A stretch of DNA of 64,000 nucleotides from Achromobacter piechaudii NBRC 102461 (GCF_001571245.1 NZ_BCTK01000001.1:1302001-1366000), one strand, 5' to 3'; shown: positions 41,477 through 51,040, numbered from the stretch's first letter. The notes: a model not told the origin generated them from the letters alone. Translations and numbers: made by a program.

Positions 41477-42760
41477 ATGTCTTCGGGTGCTCTCTTTCTG
41501 ATGGGCGTGTTCACGATCACGGTGCTGATCGACATGCCTATCGCGTTCGGCCTGGTGCTGTCGTGCCTGGCGTACCTGGCCGTGTACGACGCCGCGCCCA
41601 TGATGGTCGCCGCGCAGCAGTACGTGGTGGGGCTGGACAGCTTCACGCTGCTGGCCATTCCGCTGTTCATCCTGGCCGCGCAATTGATGAACGGCGCGGG
41701 CCTGACCCAGCGCATCGTGCGCCTGTGCGCCGCCATCGTGGGCGACATCAAGGGCGGCCTGGCCGTGGTCGCCGTGCTGGCCTGCCTGATGTTCGGCGCG
41801 CTGTCCGGGTCCGGCGTTGCCGACGTGGTCGCCATCGGCAGCCTGCTGCTGCCCGCCATGGCGCGCAGCGGCTACGACAAGGGCTTCTCGTGCGCGCTGG
41901 TGGGCAGCGCGGGCGCCACGTCCACCATCATTCCGCCCAGCATCGTGCTGATCGTGTACGGCACCATCACCGACACTTCGGTGGGCAAGCTGTTCGTGGC
42001 GGGCATCATCCCCGGCATCCTGCTGGGCCTGTCGTTGATCGGTGTGGCCATCTGGCAATCGCGCAAGTACAACTGGGCCGGCGGCCAGCCGTTCAGCTGG
42101 AGCGAGCTGCGCGCCGCCGGCATCGACGCGCTGCCCGCGCTGATGGTGCCGGTGCTGATCATCGGCGGGATCCGCTTTGGCATCTTCACCGCCACCGAGG
42201 CCGCCTCCAGCGCCATCGTCTATGCGCTCCTGATCGGCTTCTTCTGGTACCGCTCCCTCAGCCTGCGGTCGTTGTGGGACAACCTGAAGTCCACCGGCGA
42301 GAGCAGCGCTTCCATCCTGCTGTTGATCGGCGCGTCCGGCCTGTTCGCCTGGGTGCTGGTGGCCGAACAGGTGCCGCAGGCGCTGTCCGCCCTGCTGGTC
42401 GAATGGACCGACAGCAAAACCACCGTCCTGCTGGTGCTGACCGTGGTGTTGCTGCTGCTGGGCACCTTCATGGAGGCGATTCCCGTCATCATCATCGTGG
42501 CCCCCGTCGTGATGCCGGTGCTGGCACACTACAACATCGATCCGGTGCACTTCGGCATCCTGCTGTCCATCAACATGGCCATCGGCGCCAACACCCCACC
42601 GGTCGGCGTGGACCTGATGGCCGCCTGCAAGATCGGCGGCATCAACATGATGCAGACGCTGCGCCCGCTGTCGTGGATGATGCTGGCCATGACCGCCGTG
42701 ATGCTGCTCCTGACCTTTGTTCCCGATCTGGTGCTGTTCCTGCCGAGGCACGTTCAATGA
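41477..42760 (+). CDS. TRAP transporter large permease, DctM type
   Basis: A 427-residue polytopic membrane protein with about 12 hydrophobic segments, the normal size for DctM. Family motifs are LDSFTLLAIPLFILAAQLMN, cited as SFTLLAIPLFILAAQ, FGALSGSGVADVVAIG, VGSAGATSTIIPPSI and GANTPPVGVDL. It forms the Na+-coupled channel of the TRAP system. AAAGGAA precedes the ATG. The stop overlaps the start of the CitE-like lyase (ATGA), which ties uptake to metabolism. Confidence 0.94.
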   Translation: MSSGALFLMGVFTITVLIDMPIAFGLVLSCLAYLAVYDAAPMMVAAQQYVVGLDSFTLLAIPLFILAAQLMNGAGLTQRIVRLCAAIVGDIKGGLAVVAVLACLMFGALSGSGVADVVAIGSLLLPAMARSGYDKGFSCALVGSAGATSTIIPPSIVLIVYGTITDTSVGKLFVAGIIPGILLGLSLIGVAIWQSRKYNWAGGQPFSWSELRAAGIDALPALMVPVLIIGGIRFGIFTATEAASSAIVYALLIGFFWYRSLSLRSLWDNLKSTGESSASILLLIGASGLFAWVLVAEQVPQALSALLVEWTDSKTTVLLVLTVVLLLLGTFMEAIPVIIIVAPVVMPVLAHYNIDPVHFGILLSINMAIGANTPPVGVDLMAACKIGGINMMQTLRPLSWMMLAMTAVMLLLTFVPDLVLFLPRHVQ

Positions 42761-43686
42761 CCCAACCCTCCTATACACGCCGCCCCCCGTCGCTGCGCCG
42801 CAGCTGGATGTTCGTGCCCGGCATGGACGCCGCCGCCCAGGCCGCGGGTCTTGCCAGCGGCGCGGATGCGCTGGTGGCCGACCTGGAAGAGTTCACGGCG
42901 CCGGTCGAACGCCCGGCCGCCCGGCCGCGCATCGCCCAGCTATTTGCCACCTGCCGCGAGCAGGGCGTGGTGGCCGCCGTGCGTATCAACAAGCTGGAAG
43001 AGGACGGCCTGGCCGACCTGCGCGGCGTGATGCCGGGCGCGCCGGACGCGGTATTGCTGCCGCACGCAGAAAGTGCCGCGCAGATCGTCGCGCTGGACCA
43101 GGCCATCGGCGCGCTGGAGGCCGAGCTTGGCCTGCCCCCGGGCAGCACCGAGATCGTGCCGACCCTGGAGTCCGCGCTGGGGCTGGTACGGGCGCTGGAT
43201 ATTCTTAGCGCCAGCCCGCGCGTGTCCGCCTGCCTGCTGGCGGCCGAGGACCTTACCGCCAGCCTGGGCGCCGAACGCGGCAAAGATGGCATCGAACTGC
43301 ACGCCGTGCGCGCCCGCTTCCTGGTGGACTGCGTGGCAGCCGGCTGCGTGCCGATCGATTGCCCCTTCAACTACCGCGACCTGCCTGCCTTGCAGGCCGA
43401 CCTGCGCTGGGCGCGCCGGCTGGGCCTGAAATCCAAGTGCGCGACGGTGGCCGAACAGGTGCCGGTGATCCACCAGGTATTCACGCCCGCCGCGTCCGAG
43501 GTGGACGCCGCCCGCGATTGCGTGGCGCGTTTCGAGGCGCAGCGCGCCGGCCGCCACGACGCCGAACGCATCGACCCGCCCACCTACAACACCGCGCGCC
43601 GCCTGTTGGCGCGCCACGACCAATTCGAACGATGGGCCGCCGAGCGCCGCGCGCAGGCCGTCCCGCAACAAGGAGACCTTGCATGA
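42757..43686 (+). CDS. CitE-like CoA-ester lyase, HpcH/HpaI aldolase family
   Basis: A 309-residue TIM-barrel lyase or aldolase. RRSWMFVPGMD at the start is the (L/F)-R-S-x-LFVPG element of CitE-like enzymes, here with Trp-Met. DALVADLEEF is the acidic strand usually read as LDLEDAV. VPTLESALGLV, AAEDLTASLG and FNYRDLPALQ are further family positions. Such enzymes cleave or form C-C bonds next to a CoA thioester, for example citramalyl-CoA, malyl-CoA or citryl-CoA, or act as thioesterases. GAGG lies eight bases before the ATG. The gene is coupled to both neighbours by ATGA overlaps. The exact substrate is unknown. Confidence 0.85.
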   Translation: MTQPSYTRRPPSLRRSWMFVPGMDAAAQAAGLASGADALVADLEEFTAPVERPAARPRIAQLFATCREQGVVAAVRINKLEEDGLADLRGVMPGAPDAVLLPHAESAAQIVALDQAIGALEAELGLPPGSTEIVPTLESALGLVRALDILSASPRVSACLLAAEDLTASLGAERGKDGIELHAVRARFLVDCVAAGCVPIDCPFNYRDLPALQADLRWARRLGLKSKCATVAEQVPVIHQVFTPAASEVDAARDCVARFEAQRAGRHDAERIDPPTYNTARRLLARHDQFERWAAERRAQAVPQQGDLA

Positions 43687-45404
43687 CGTCATCCGCACTT
43701 CCCGAACGCAACGGCGGCCAGATCCTGATGCAGCAACTGCGCATCCATGGGGCGCGCCGCGTGTTCATGATCCCGGGCGAAAGCTACCTGCCGTGCATCG
43801 ATGCGCTGAACGAGCACACCGACGCCATCGAGCCCATCGTCTGCCGCCAGGAAAGCGGCGCGGCCTACATGGCCGAAGCCTATGGCAAGCTGACCGGCGA
43901 GCCCGGCATCTGCTTTGTGACGCGCGGCCCCGGCGCCACCAACGCCAGCATCGGCGTGCACACCGCCTACCAGGACTCCACGCCGATGATCCTGTTCGTG
44001 GGCCAGGTCGGCAACGATTTCATGGAGCGCGAAGCCTTCCAGGAAATCGACTACCGCCGCATGTTCGGACAGATGGCCAAGTGGGTGGCGCAGATCGACC
44101 GCACCGACCGCATCCCGGAATTCATTTCCCGCGCCTTCGCCGTCGCCACCAGCGGCCGGCCCGGCCCCGTGGTGCTGGCCCTGCCCGAAGACACGCTGTG
44201 GGGCACCGCCCGCGTGGCGGACCTGCCGCGCTACCCGCGCGTGCACAGCCACCCCGGCGCCGCCGATCTGGCACGCATGACCAGCCTGCTCGACGCCGCC
44301 GAACGCCCCTTCCTGCTGCTGGGCGGCAACGGCTGGCATCAGACGGCCATTGACCAGATCGCCGGGTTCGCCGAACGCTTCGAGCTGCCGGTAGGCACCG
44401 CGTGGCGCCGCCTGGAGTGCTTTGACCAGCGCCATCCCAACGCCGCCGGCCACGTCGGCTGGGCCATGACGCCCGCGCTGCGCCAGCGTTTGAAGGACGC
44501 CGACCTGGTGCTGGCCGTGGGCACGCGCCTGGGAGAAGCCACGACCGAAGGCTATACGGTGATCGAAAGCCCGCTGCCGCGCCAGAAGCTGATCCACGTA
44601 TACCCCGACGCGGCCGAGCTGGGCCGGGTGTTTTCGCCGACGCAGGCAATCGTGGCCGATGTGGCCAGCTTCGCCGCCAGCGTCGCCAGCCTTGCGCCGG
44701 GCCACGCCACGCCGCGCGGTGAGGCCGTGCGCAACGCGCATCAGGAACTGGTCGACAGCCTGACGCCTCTGCCCTCGCCCGGCCCGATGAGCCTGGACTC
44801 GGCCGCCGCCTATGTCGATGCGCATTTGCCCGCCGACGCCTGCATCACTGTAGGCGCGGGCAATTACGCGCTGTATCCGCACCGCTATCGCCGCTACACG
44901 GGCCCGGGCACCAGCCTGACGCCCACGGTCGGCTCCATGGGCTACGGCCTGCCCGCCGCCATTTCCGCCAAGCTGGAAGACCGTCAGCGCCCCGTGGTCT
45001 GCTACGCGGGCGATGGCTGCTTCCAGATGAATATGCAGGAACTGGGCGTGGCGCTGCAATACAAGCTGGGCGTCGTGGTGCTGGTGTTCAACAACGGCAT
45101 CTGGGGCACGATCCGCGCCCACCAGGAACGCGAATTTCCGGCGCGTCCGATTGCGCTGGGCTTTGAGAACCCCGATTTCACGCAGATCATGCGAGGCTAC
45201 GGCGGCTATGGCGAGGCGGTCGAAAACACCGCCGACTTCGGCCCCGCCTTCGAACGCGCGCTGGCTTTCGCCAGCAAGGAAAACCTGCCCGCGCTGCTGG
45301 AAATCCGCTACGACGCCAACGGCATCGCCCCCGGCGAAACCCTGATGGGCATCCGCGAAGCCGCCCAGGCCCGCCTTGCCCGCAACGCCAATAACGCCCA
45401 TTGA
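43683..45404 (+). CDS. Thiamine-diphosphate-dependent enzyme, acetolactate-synthase-like
   Basis: A 573-residue ThDP enzyme with the three-domain decarboxylase/synthase layout. Glu57 in RQESGAAYMAEAYG is the cofactor-activating Glu. VTRGPGATNASIG and GNDFMEREAFQEID follow. The C-terminal ThDP/Mg site is G443-D444-G in YAGDGCFQMNMQELG, with FNNGIWGT at the end of the motif. The family includes acetolactate synthase, glyoxylate carboligase, sulfoacetaldehyde acetyltransferase and 2-keto acid decarboxylases. No regulatory small subunit is adjacent, so branched-chain amino-acid synthesis is unlikely. AAGGAG lies seven bases before the ATG. With an aldehyde dehydrogenase two genes on, a keto-acid decarboxylase role is plausible but inferred. 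Confidence 0.85.
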   Translation: MTSSALPERNGGQILMQQLRIHGARRVFMIPGESYLPCIDALNEHTDAIEPIVCRQESGAAYMAEAYGKLTGEPGICFVTRGPGATNASIGVHTAYQDSTPMILFVGQVGNDFMEREAFQEIDYRRMFGQMAKWVAQIDRTDRIPEFISRAFAVATSGRPGPVVLALPEDTLWGTARVADLPRYPRVHSHPGAADLARMTSLLDAAERPFLLLGGNGWHQTAIDQIAGFAERFELPVGTAWRRLECFDQRHPNAAGHVGWAMTPALRQRLKDADLVLAVGTRLGEATTEGYTVIESPLPRQKLIHVYPDAAELGRVFSPTQAIVADVASFAASVASLAPGHATPRGEAVRNAHQELVDSLTPLPSPGPMSLDSAAAYVDAHLPADACITVGAGNYALYPHRYRRYTGPGTSLTPTVGSMGYGLPAAISAKLEDRQRPVVCYAGDGCFQMNMQELGVALQYKLGVVVLVFNNGIWGTIRAHQEREFPARPIALGFENPDFTQIMRGYGGYGEAVENTADFGPAFERALAFASKENLPALLEIRYDANGIAPGETLMGIREAAQARLARNANNAH

Positions 45405-45418
45405 AAGGACGTGAACCC

Positions 45419-46669
45419 ATGACAAACACGATTTCCATCAACGGACAGCGGCTGTGGCAGTCGCTGATGGACCTGGCGCAGATCGGCGCCACTCCCAAGG
45501 GCGGCAATTGCCGGTTGGCGCTGACCGCGCTGGACGGCCAGGGCCGCGACCTGGTCACCGGCTGGATGCGCGATGCGGGCCTGACGGTACGCGTCGATCA
45601 GGTGGGCAACATCTTCGCGCGCCGCGCCGGCCGCAACAATGACTTGCCGCCCGTCATGACCGGCAGCCACATCGACACGCAGCCGACGGGCGGCAAGTTC
45701 GACGGCTGCTATGGCGTGCTGGCCGGGCTGGAAGTGATGCGCAGCCTGAACGACCACGACGTCGTCACCGAGGCGCCGCTGGAAGTGGCCATCTGGACGA
45801 ACGAAGAAGGCTCGCGCTTTCTGCCGGTGATGATGGGCTCGGGCGTGTTCGCCGGCAAGTTCCCGCTGGACGTCGCGCTGAACGCACGCGACCACGACGG
45901 CAAATCGGTGGCCGACGAGCTGGCGGCCATCGGCTATGCCGGCGCGGACCCGGTCGGTGGCCGGCCGGTGGGCGCGTACTTCGAAGCCCACATCGAGCAA
46001 GGCCCCATTCTTGAACACGAAGAAAAGGTCGTCGGCGTGGTCACGGGCTCCCTGGGCGTGCGGTGGTACGACGTCGTCGTGACCGGGATGGAGATGCATG
46101 CCGGCCCCACGCCCATGCCCATCCGCCGCGACGCGCTGTACGCCACCACCTTCCTGCTGCAAGCGGTGATCGGCATCGCCAACGACAACCAGCCGCACGG
46201 ACGCGGCACGGTGGGCGAAATCCACGCCCACCCGGGTTCGCGCAACGTCATCCCCGGGCAGGTCCGGTTCACCGTGGACCTGCGCCACGAAGACGAAGGC
46301 ACGCTGGCGCAGATGGACACGCGCTGGCTGGCCGCCTGCACCGACGTAGCCGAACGCCACGGCGTGACCGTGGACGTGAAGCAGGTGCAGTATTTCCCGC
46401 CGACCCCATTCGATCCGGACCTGGTCGCCAAGGTGCGCGACGGCGCATCGCGCCGTGGCCTGGCCGCCATGGACATCGTGACGGGCGCGGGCCACGACGC
46501 CGTCTACATGGCCAGCGTCACGCCCACGGCCATGATCTTCGTGCCCTGCAAGGACGGCGTGAGCCACAACGAAATCGAAGACGCCAAGCCCGCCGACCTG
46601 GAGGCTGGCTGCAACGTATTGCTGGACGCCATGGTCGCGCGCGCCAACGCAACGGGAGAACAAGCATGA
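45419..46669 (+). CDS. Zn-dependent hydantoinase/carbamoylase family amidase (M20 type)
   Basis: A 416-residue di-zinc amidohydrolase. Metal ligands are His84 (GSHIDTQPTGG), Asp95 (KFDGCYGV), Glu129/Glu130 (TNEEGSRF), His191 (EAHIEQGPIL) and His383 (GVSHNEIE). A dimerisation lid domain interrupts the catalytic domain near residues 215-330. The family contains N-carbamoyl-L-amino-acid hydrolase, beta-ureidopropionase, allantoate amidohydrolase and ureidoglycolate-type enzymes. An N-carbamoyl or ureido substrate is therefore likely. The ATG at 45419 was chosen over a TTG six codons upstream; AGGA lies about ten bases before it. The stop overlaps the next start (ATGA). Confidence 0.9.
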   Translation: MTNTISINGQRLWQSLMDLAQIGATPKGGNCRLALTALDGQGRDLVTGWMRDAGLTVRVDQVGNIFARRAGRNNDLPPVMTGSHIDTQPTGGKFDGCYGVLAGLEVMRSLNDHDVVTEAPLEVAIWTNEEGSRFLPVMMGSGVFAGKFPLDVALNARDHDGKSVADELAAIGYAGADPVGGRPVGAYFEAHIEQGPILEHEEKVVGVVTGSLGVRWYDVVVTGMEMHAGPTPMPIRRDALYATTFLLQAVIGIANDNQPHGRGTVGEIHAHPGSRNVIPGQVRFTVDLRHEDEGTLAQMDTRWLAACTDVAERHGVTVDVKQVQYFPPTPFDPDLVAKVRDGASRRGLAAMDIVTGAGHDAVYMASVTPTAMIFVPCKDGVSHNEIEDAKPADLEAGCNVLLDAMVARANATGEQA

Positions 46670-48165
46670 GCCAACACGATCGCGCCACCTGGCACGCACG
46701 CGCCGCCGCCCTGCGCATCGAGGGCCGCGCCTACATCGACGGCGCGTATTGCGATGCCGCCGACGGCGCCACCTTCGCCGCCTCCAGCCCCATCGACGGC
46801 CGCGTGCTTGCCGACGTGGCCGCCTGCGGGCAGGCCGACGTGGACCGCGCCGTGGCCGCTGCCCGCCGCGCCTTCGAGGCGGGCGTCTGGAGCCAGCTGG
46901 CCCCGCGCGAACGCAAGACGCGCCTGCTACGCCTGGCCGCCCTGATCGACGAGCACACCGAGGAACTGGCGCTGCTGGAAACGCTGGACATGGGCAAGCC
47001 CATCCGCGACGCGCTGGCCTTCGACGTGCCCGAAACCGCGCGCTGCTACACCTGGTATGCCGAGGCCATCGACAAGATCTACGACGAGATCGCGCCCACC
47101 GGCCCCGACGCGCTGGCCACCATCACCCGCGAAGCGCTGGGCGTGGTGGCGGCGGTGGTGCCCTGGAACTACCCGCTGATGATGGCGGCCTGGAAGGTCG
47201 CGCCCGCGCTGGCCGCCGGCAACAGCGTCATCCTGAAACCGGCCGAACAGGCCTCGCTGTCGGCGATCCGGCTGGCCGCGCTGGCCGAGCAGGCGGGCAT
47301 TCCCGCGGGCGTGTTCAGCGTGCTGCCGGGCCTGGGCGCGGTAGCCGGCCAAGCGCTGGGCCGCCACCCGGACGTGGACTGCGTGGCCTTTACCGGATCC
47401 ACCGCCACCGGCAAGCGCTTCATGACGTATTCGGGGGAATCGAACCTGAAGCGCGTGTGGCTGGAATGCGGCGGCAAGTCGCCCCACATCGTGTTCGACG
47501 ACTGCCCCGACCTGGACCGCGCGGCGCAAGCGGCGGCGCTGGCGATCTTCTCGAACCAGGGCGAGGTCTGCATCGCCGGCTCGCGCCTGTACGTGCAGGA
47601 CGGCATCTACGACGCGTTCATGGACAAGGTGGCCGCCCACGCCGCCGCCTTGCAGCCGGGCGACCCGCTGGACCCCGCCACCGCCATGGGCGCGATGGTG
47701 GACGAACGGCAGATGCAGGGCGTGCTGGCGCGCATTGCGGCCGGCGAATCGGAAGGCGCGACGTTGCGCGTGGGCGGCAAGCAGGCGCGCAGCGAGACGG
47801 GCGGCTACTACATCGAACCCACCATCTTCGACTGCACGCGCCAGGATTCCGCCCTGGTGCGCGAAGAGATCTTCGGGCCGGTGCTGGCCGCGCAGCGCTT
47901 TGGCTCGGAAGACGAAGCCATCGCGCTGGCCAATGATTCGGTCTACGGCCTGGGCGCCGGCTTATGGACCGCCAACCTGTCGCGCGCGCACAGGCTGTCG
48001 CGCCGCCTGCGCGCCGGCCTGGTCTGGGTCAACTGCTATGCGGATGGCGACATCACGGTGCCGTTCGGCGGGGTCAAGCAATCGGGCTCCGGGCGCGACA
48101 AGTCGCTGCACGCGCTGGACAAGTACTCCGACCTGAAGACCACCTGGATCAGCCTCACGGTCTGA
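46666..48165 (+). CDS. NAD(P)-dependent aldehyde dehydrogenase
   Basis: A 499-residue enzyme of the ALDH superfamily that oxidises an aldehyde to its acid. The cofactor and active-site residues are intact: Asn168 in PWNYP, FTGSTATGKRF, Glu267 in LECGGKSP and the nucleophile Cys302 in NQGEVCIAGSR. EIFGPVL and the C-terminal PFGGVKQSGSGRD also match. The sequence style is closest to gamma-glutamyl-gamma-aminobutyraldehyde or betaine-aldehyde dehydrogenases (PuuC type), but substrate cannot be read reliably. GGAG lies seven bases before the ATG, which overlaps the amidase stop. It is the last gene of the rightward run and converges on the phosphopantetheinyl transferase gene. Confidence 0.93.
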   Translation: MSQHDRATWHARAAALRIEGRAYIDGAYCDAADGATFAASSPIDGRVLADVAACGQADVDRAVAAARRAFEAGVWSQLAPRERKTRLLRLAALIDEHTEELALLETLDMGKPIRDALAFDVPETARCYTWYAEAIDKIYDEIAPTGPDALATITREALGVVAAVVPWNYPLMMAAWKVAPALAAGNSVILKPAEQASLSAIRLAALAEQAGIPAGVFSVLPGLGAVAGQALGRHPDVDCVAFTGSTATGKRFMTYSGESNLKRVWLECGGKSPHIVFDDCPDLDRAAQAAALAIFSNQGEVCIAGSRLYVQDGIYDAFMDKVAAHAAALQPGDPLDPATAMGAMVDERQMQGVLARIAAGESEGATLRVGGKQARSETGGYYIEPTIFDCTRQDSALVREEIFGPVLAAQRFGSEDEAIALANDSVYGLGAGLWTANLSRAHRLSRRLRAGLVWVNCYADGDITVPFGGVKQSGSGRDKSLHALDKYSDLKTTWISLTV

Positions 48166-48192
48166 GCGGTGGGCCGTGGCCGGGGGTGATGT

Positions 48193-48924
48193 TTATCCCT
48201 GCGCCACGGCGTCCCCAGCGTGGTTTGCTGGAATGCAGCAAGCGCTCAACACCCCTTGCGGCACCCAGGCATAGCGCACCGGCACCACCTGACCCGCACG
48301 CCATGCGTCGGCGTTCCAGTCGCGCGTGAGCGTCAGCTCGACCATGTCCGCGTCCACCGCCGTCAGTTCGGCCGCGTCGAAATCCTGGAACACGCGCAAT
48401 GACGGGTACAGCGCCTTGTACAGCGCTTCCTTCGCGGAAAACAGCAGCGTCAGCGCGTGGCGAGGGTCGGCAAAGGCCGCCAGCCGGGTCAGCTCGCGCG
48501 CGCTGGCCACCAGCGGCTGCACGTCGGCCACCGTTTGCGGCGCGATCAACTCCTGCAAGTCCAGGCCCAGCCCCTGCCACCGCGCCGAGTACGCAACAAA
48601 CGCCATCGCCCAGGCTCCGCTGTGGGTGATGCTGCCGACGCAGGCCTGCGGCCAGACCGGCAGGCGCCCATCCACCGGCAGCACCGGCGATATCCCGCGC
48701 ACGCCCGCCGCGCCCAGCGCGCGCCAGGCGCAGACGCGGCCCGCCACGAATTCGGCGCGTCGCTGCTCGCTCATCTGCGCGCTCGCCACGCGCCAGTCGT
48801 GGACTTCGTCGCGCGAGGCAGACAGCAGATACCCGGCGGCGTCCGAGATCGGCATGGACGCTGTCCAGATACCAGCCGGCAGCGCCAGCGCGCGATGCAG
48901 GGGTACGTCGTTCATGCCCGTCAC
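48193..48924 (-). CDS. 4'-phosphopantetheinyl transferase superfamily protein
   Basis: A 243-residue Sfp/EntD-type enzyme, which would move phosphopantetheine from CoA onto a carrier protein. VGSITHSGAWAMAFVA is the EntD-like substrate loop. Asp122 in GLGLDLQEL is the first Mg ligand, while the second acidic position of the usual DxE is Gln124. Glu166 and its context FSAKEALYKALYP are conserved. The start is ambiguous: GTG at 48924 has AGGA seven bases upstream, while an ATG three codons later (48915) has GGGG. It begins nine bases after the metallopeptidase gene and appears to be the last gene of the leftward operon. No carrier protein or NRPS gene is in the window, so its target is unknown. 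Confidence 0.85.
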   Translation of the reverse strand: MTGMNDVPLHRALALPAGIWTASMPISDAAGYLLSASRDEVHDWRVASAQMSEQRRAEFVAGRVCAWRALGAAGVRGISPVLPVDGRLPVWPQACVGSITHSGAWAMAFVAYSARWQGLGLDLQELIAPQTVADVQPLVASARELTRLAAFADPRHALTLLFSAKEALYKALYPSLRVFQDFDAAELTAVDADMVELTLTRDWNADAWRAGQVVPVRYAWVPQGVLSACCIPANHAGDAVAQG

Positions 48925-48933
48925 ATCCCCGTC

Positions 48934-50064
48934 CTACGCGCCCTGCACCACCCGGTGCACGAATTGCAGCTTGCCGATGACCTGCGCGGGCAGCACGAAG
49001 GGGTAAAAATCGCGTTGGCCCATGCTGCGCGCCAGTTCATTCAGCACGCCCGTCAGCGCGACCCATGCGTTGACCAGGTCCAGGAAGGCCTGGCCGCCCG
49101 GGTCCTCCGGGTCGTACAGCGCATCTGTCGTGAAGGGTTCGTAGGACTGCTCGACGGCGGTGCGGGTCACGCCGAAGCTGATGGCGGTGTCCAGCGTATC
49201 CATCATGTGCAGGTAGTGCGCCCAGGTCTCGGCCCAGTCTTCCCAGGGGTGACAGGACGCATAGGTGCTGATGAAGTGCAGCGCCCAATCGGCGGGCGGG
49301 CCTTGTTCGTAATTGCGTTGCAGCGCCTCGGCGTAGTCGGCGCGCTCGTCGCCGAACACCTGCCGGAAGGCGTCCAGCCACGGCCCTTCCGCAACCAGTT
49401 GGTCCCAGTAGTAGTGGCCGATCTCGTGGCGGAAGTGACCCAGCAGCGTGCGGTAAGGCTCGTGCATGTCTTCGCGCACCTTGACCCGGTAGGCGTCGTC
49501 CGCCTCCTGCACGTTGATGGTGATCAGGCCCCGCGCATGGCCGGTCAGCAGGGGCGCGCCGTCGGCGGTCGGGGCCAGCAGGTCGAAGGCCAGCCCGCCG
49601 TCGTCCGGGGCGACCGAGCGCCGGATGGGCAGGCCCAGCGTCATCACCTGCGCGATCATCTGGCGCTTGGCGGCCTCAACCTTGAACCATAGTGGGCCGT
49701 TCTCCGGCACGGACAGATCGGGAATGGTGCGATTCAGGCTGCAAGCCACGCACAGCGTGTCGGCGGACTGCGCGGGCAGCAGCCAATTGCACAGCGCCGG
49801 CAGGCTGAAATTGCCGCAACGCTTGTAAGTCCTGCCGCGCACCTTGCCCGATTCGCGCAGGACGCCCGCCGCATCGTCCAGCGCCAGCACGTGGCCGCGC
49901 TTGGGATCGAAACCCAGCTGCCGGTGGCAGTTCAGGCATTCGGTATTGCTGAAAAACACCGGTTGCCCGCACACGCATTGAACGGCCTTCGCGCGCGCAT
50001 GCCGCACGCGCTGGCGTTTCGGGGCGCGCAGTTGGCGGTGGATCGCGTCGAAGAAATAGGTCAT
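48934..50064 (-). CDS. Putative zinc-binding metallopeptidase with N-terminal zinc ribbon
   Basis: A 376-residue cytoplasmic protein of the putative zinc metallopeptidase family found beside transglutaminase and ATP-grasp genes. The N-terminus has a CxC-x10-CxxC zinc-ribbon-like set (Cys30, Cys32, Cys43, Cys46), with more Cys in RCGNF and LCVACSLN. The catalytic HExxH is His213-Glu-Ile-Gly-His217 (FRHEIGHYYW). HPWEDWAETWAHYLH, about 60 residues later, probably supplies the third zinc ligand. It lacks a signal peptide. Its ATG overlaps the stop of the upstream transglutaminase gene (ATGA on the minus strand). Substrate unknown; it may trim or release a peptide made or linked by its neighbours. 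Confidence 0.85.
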   Translation of the reverse strand: MTYFFDAIHRQLRAPKRQRVRHARAKAVQCVCGQPVFFSNTECLNCHRQLGFDPKRGHVLALDDAAGVLRESGKVRGRTYKRCGNFSLPALCNWLLPAQSADTLCVACSLNRTIPDLSVPENGPLWFKVEAAKRQMIAQVMTLGLPIRRSVAPDDGGLAFDLLAPTADGAPLLTGHARGLITINVQEADDAYRVKVREDMHEPYRTLLGHFRHEIGHYYWDQLVAEGPWLDAFRQVFGDERADYAEALQRNYEQGPPADWALHFISTYASCHPWEDWAETWAHYLHMMDTLDTAISFGVTRTAVEQSYEPFTTDALYDPEDPGGQAFLDLVNAWVALTGVLNELARSMGQRDFYPFVLPAQVIGKLQFVHRVVQGA

Positions 50065-51023
50065 GCCTGCGTTCCTGTTGGAAACTCGTCCATGGGCGCG
50101 ACGGTTACGCGCACATTCAATTCATGGCCACCGCCCCGGATCACGCCGCGCAACGGCGTCACGTCGCCGTAGTCGCGGCCGCAAGCCAGCACGACATGCG
50201 CCGTGCCCGGCACCACGTCGTTGGTGGGGTCCATATCGATCCAGTCCCCGTTGATTCCTACCCCCGCGCAATGCACCGACACCCAGGCGTGCGACGCATC
50301 CGCGCCGATCAGCCGGGGCTGGCCGGGCGGCGGTTGCGACATCAGGTAACCGCTGACATAGCGCGCCGGCAGGCCGATGGCGCGCAGGCAGCCGATCATC
50401 ACATGCGCAAAATCCTGGCATACCCCCATCCGTTCTTGAAAGGCGTCAAGAATGGGCGTGGACACCTGCGTATGGGCCGGCTGGTAGCAGAAATCCGCGT
50501 GGATGCGATGCATCAGGTCCAGCGCCGCCTCGGCCACCGGCCGGCCCGGCGTGAACGACAGCAAGCTGTATGCCCGAAGCTCGGCATGCAGCGGCACGAA
50601 GGGTGATGCGAAGGTGAATTCAACTTCCGGCGCATACGGCAGGGCCGGGTCGTAGCGTAGGCGCTCAAGCGCCGCTTCCCACGGCAGCCCCGCCGCGCAG
50701 TCCAGGTCGGTAAAACGGGGGTGGATCGTCACGCGGCTGTTGGCGCGCACGGTCAATGCTTCGTGCGGCGCGTACAGCGCGAAGGTGCTGCGCGTGTTGC
50801 CGAAGCCGTCGACCGCCTCGTCGATGCCGGGCGGCACGGGAGTGACCTCCAGCGTGTATGCCTCGACCACCTGGCTGGCGTCGTTCATCGGGCGTAAATA
50901 GCCCAGATGGTGCGCCAGCTCCACCGGGGCGTCATAGCGGTAGGCTGTGACGTGATCGACGATGAGCGTCACGCCCGGGGCAGCGGCGTCCGGGGCGGGA
51001 AAAAGCGTAGTTGGCATGTTCAT
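50061..51023 (-). CDS. Transglutaminase-like cysteine protease family protein (intact triad)
   Basis: A 320-residue protein. The N-terminal beta-rich bacterial transglutaminase N-domain has VDHVTAYRYDAPVELAHH and spans about residues 20-105. The papain-like core follows with Cys202 (MGVCQDFAH), His245 (ASHAWVSV) and Asp265 (DMDPTND). LPARYVSGYL lies between Cys and His. The triad is complete, so peptidase, amidase or transpeptidase chemistry is possible. No signal peptide is seen. It starts 17 bases after the ATP-grasp gene and overlaps the metallopeptidase gene. An alternative ATG lies two codons downstream (51017). Confidence 0.88.
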   Translation of the reverse strand: MNMPTTLFPAPDAAAPGVTLIVDHVTAYRYDAPVELAHHLGYLRPMNDASQVVEAYTLEVTPVPPGIDEAVDGFGNTRSTFALYAPHEALTVRANSRVTIHPRFTDLDCAAGLPWEAALERLRYDPALPYAPEVEFTFASPFVPLHAELRAYSLLSFTPGRPVAEAALDLMHRIHADFCYQPAHTQVSTPILDAFQERMGVCQDFAHVMIGCLRAIGLPARYVSGYLMSQPPPGQPRLIGADASHAWVSVHCAGVGINGDWIDMDPTNDVVPGTAHVVLACGRDYGDVTPLRGVIRGGGHELNVRVTVAPMDEFPTGTQA

Positions 51024-51040
51024 GGAGGCGCGCCTGGGAG

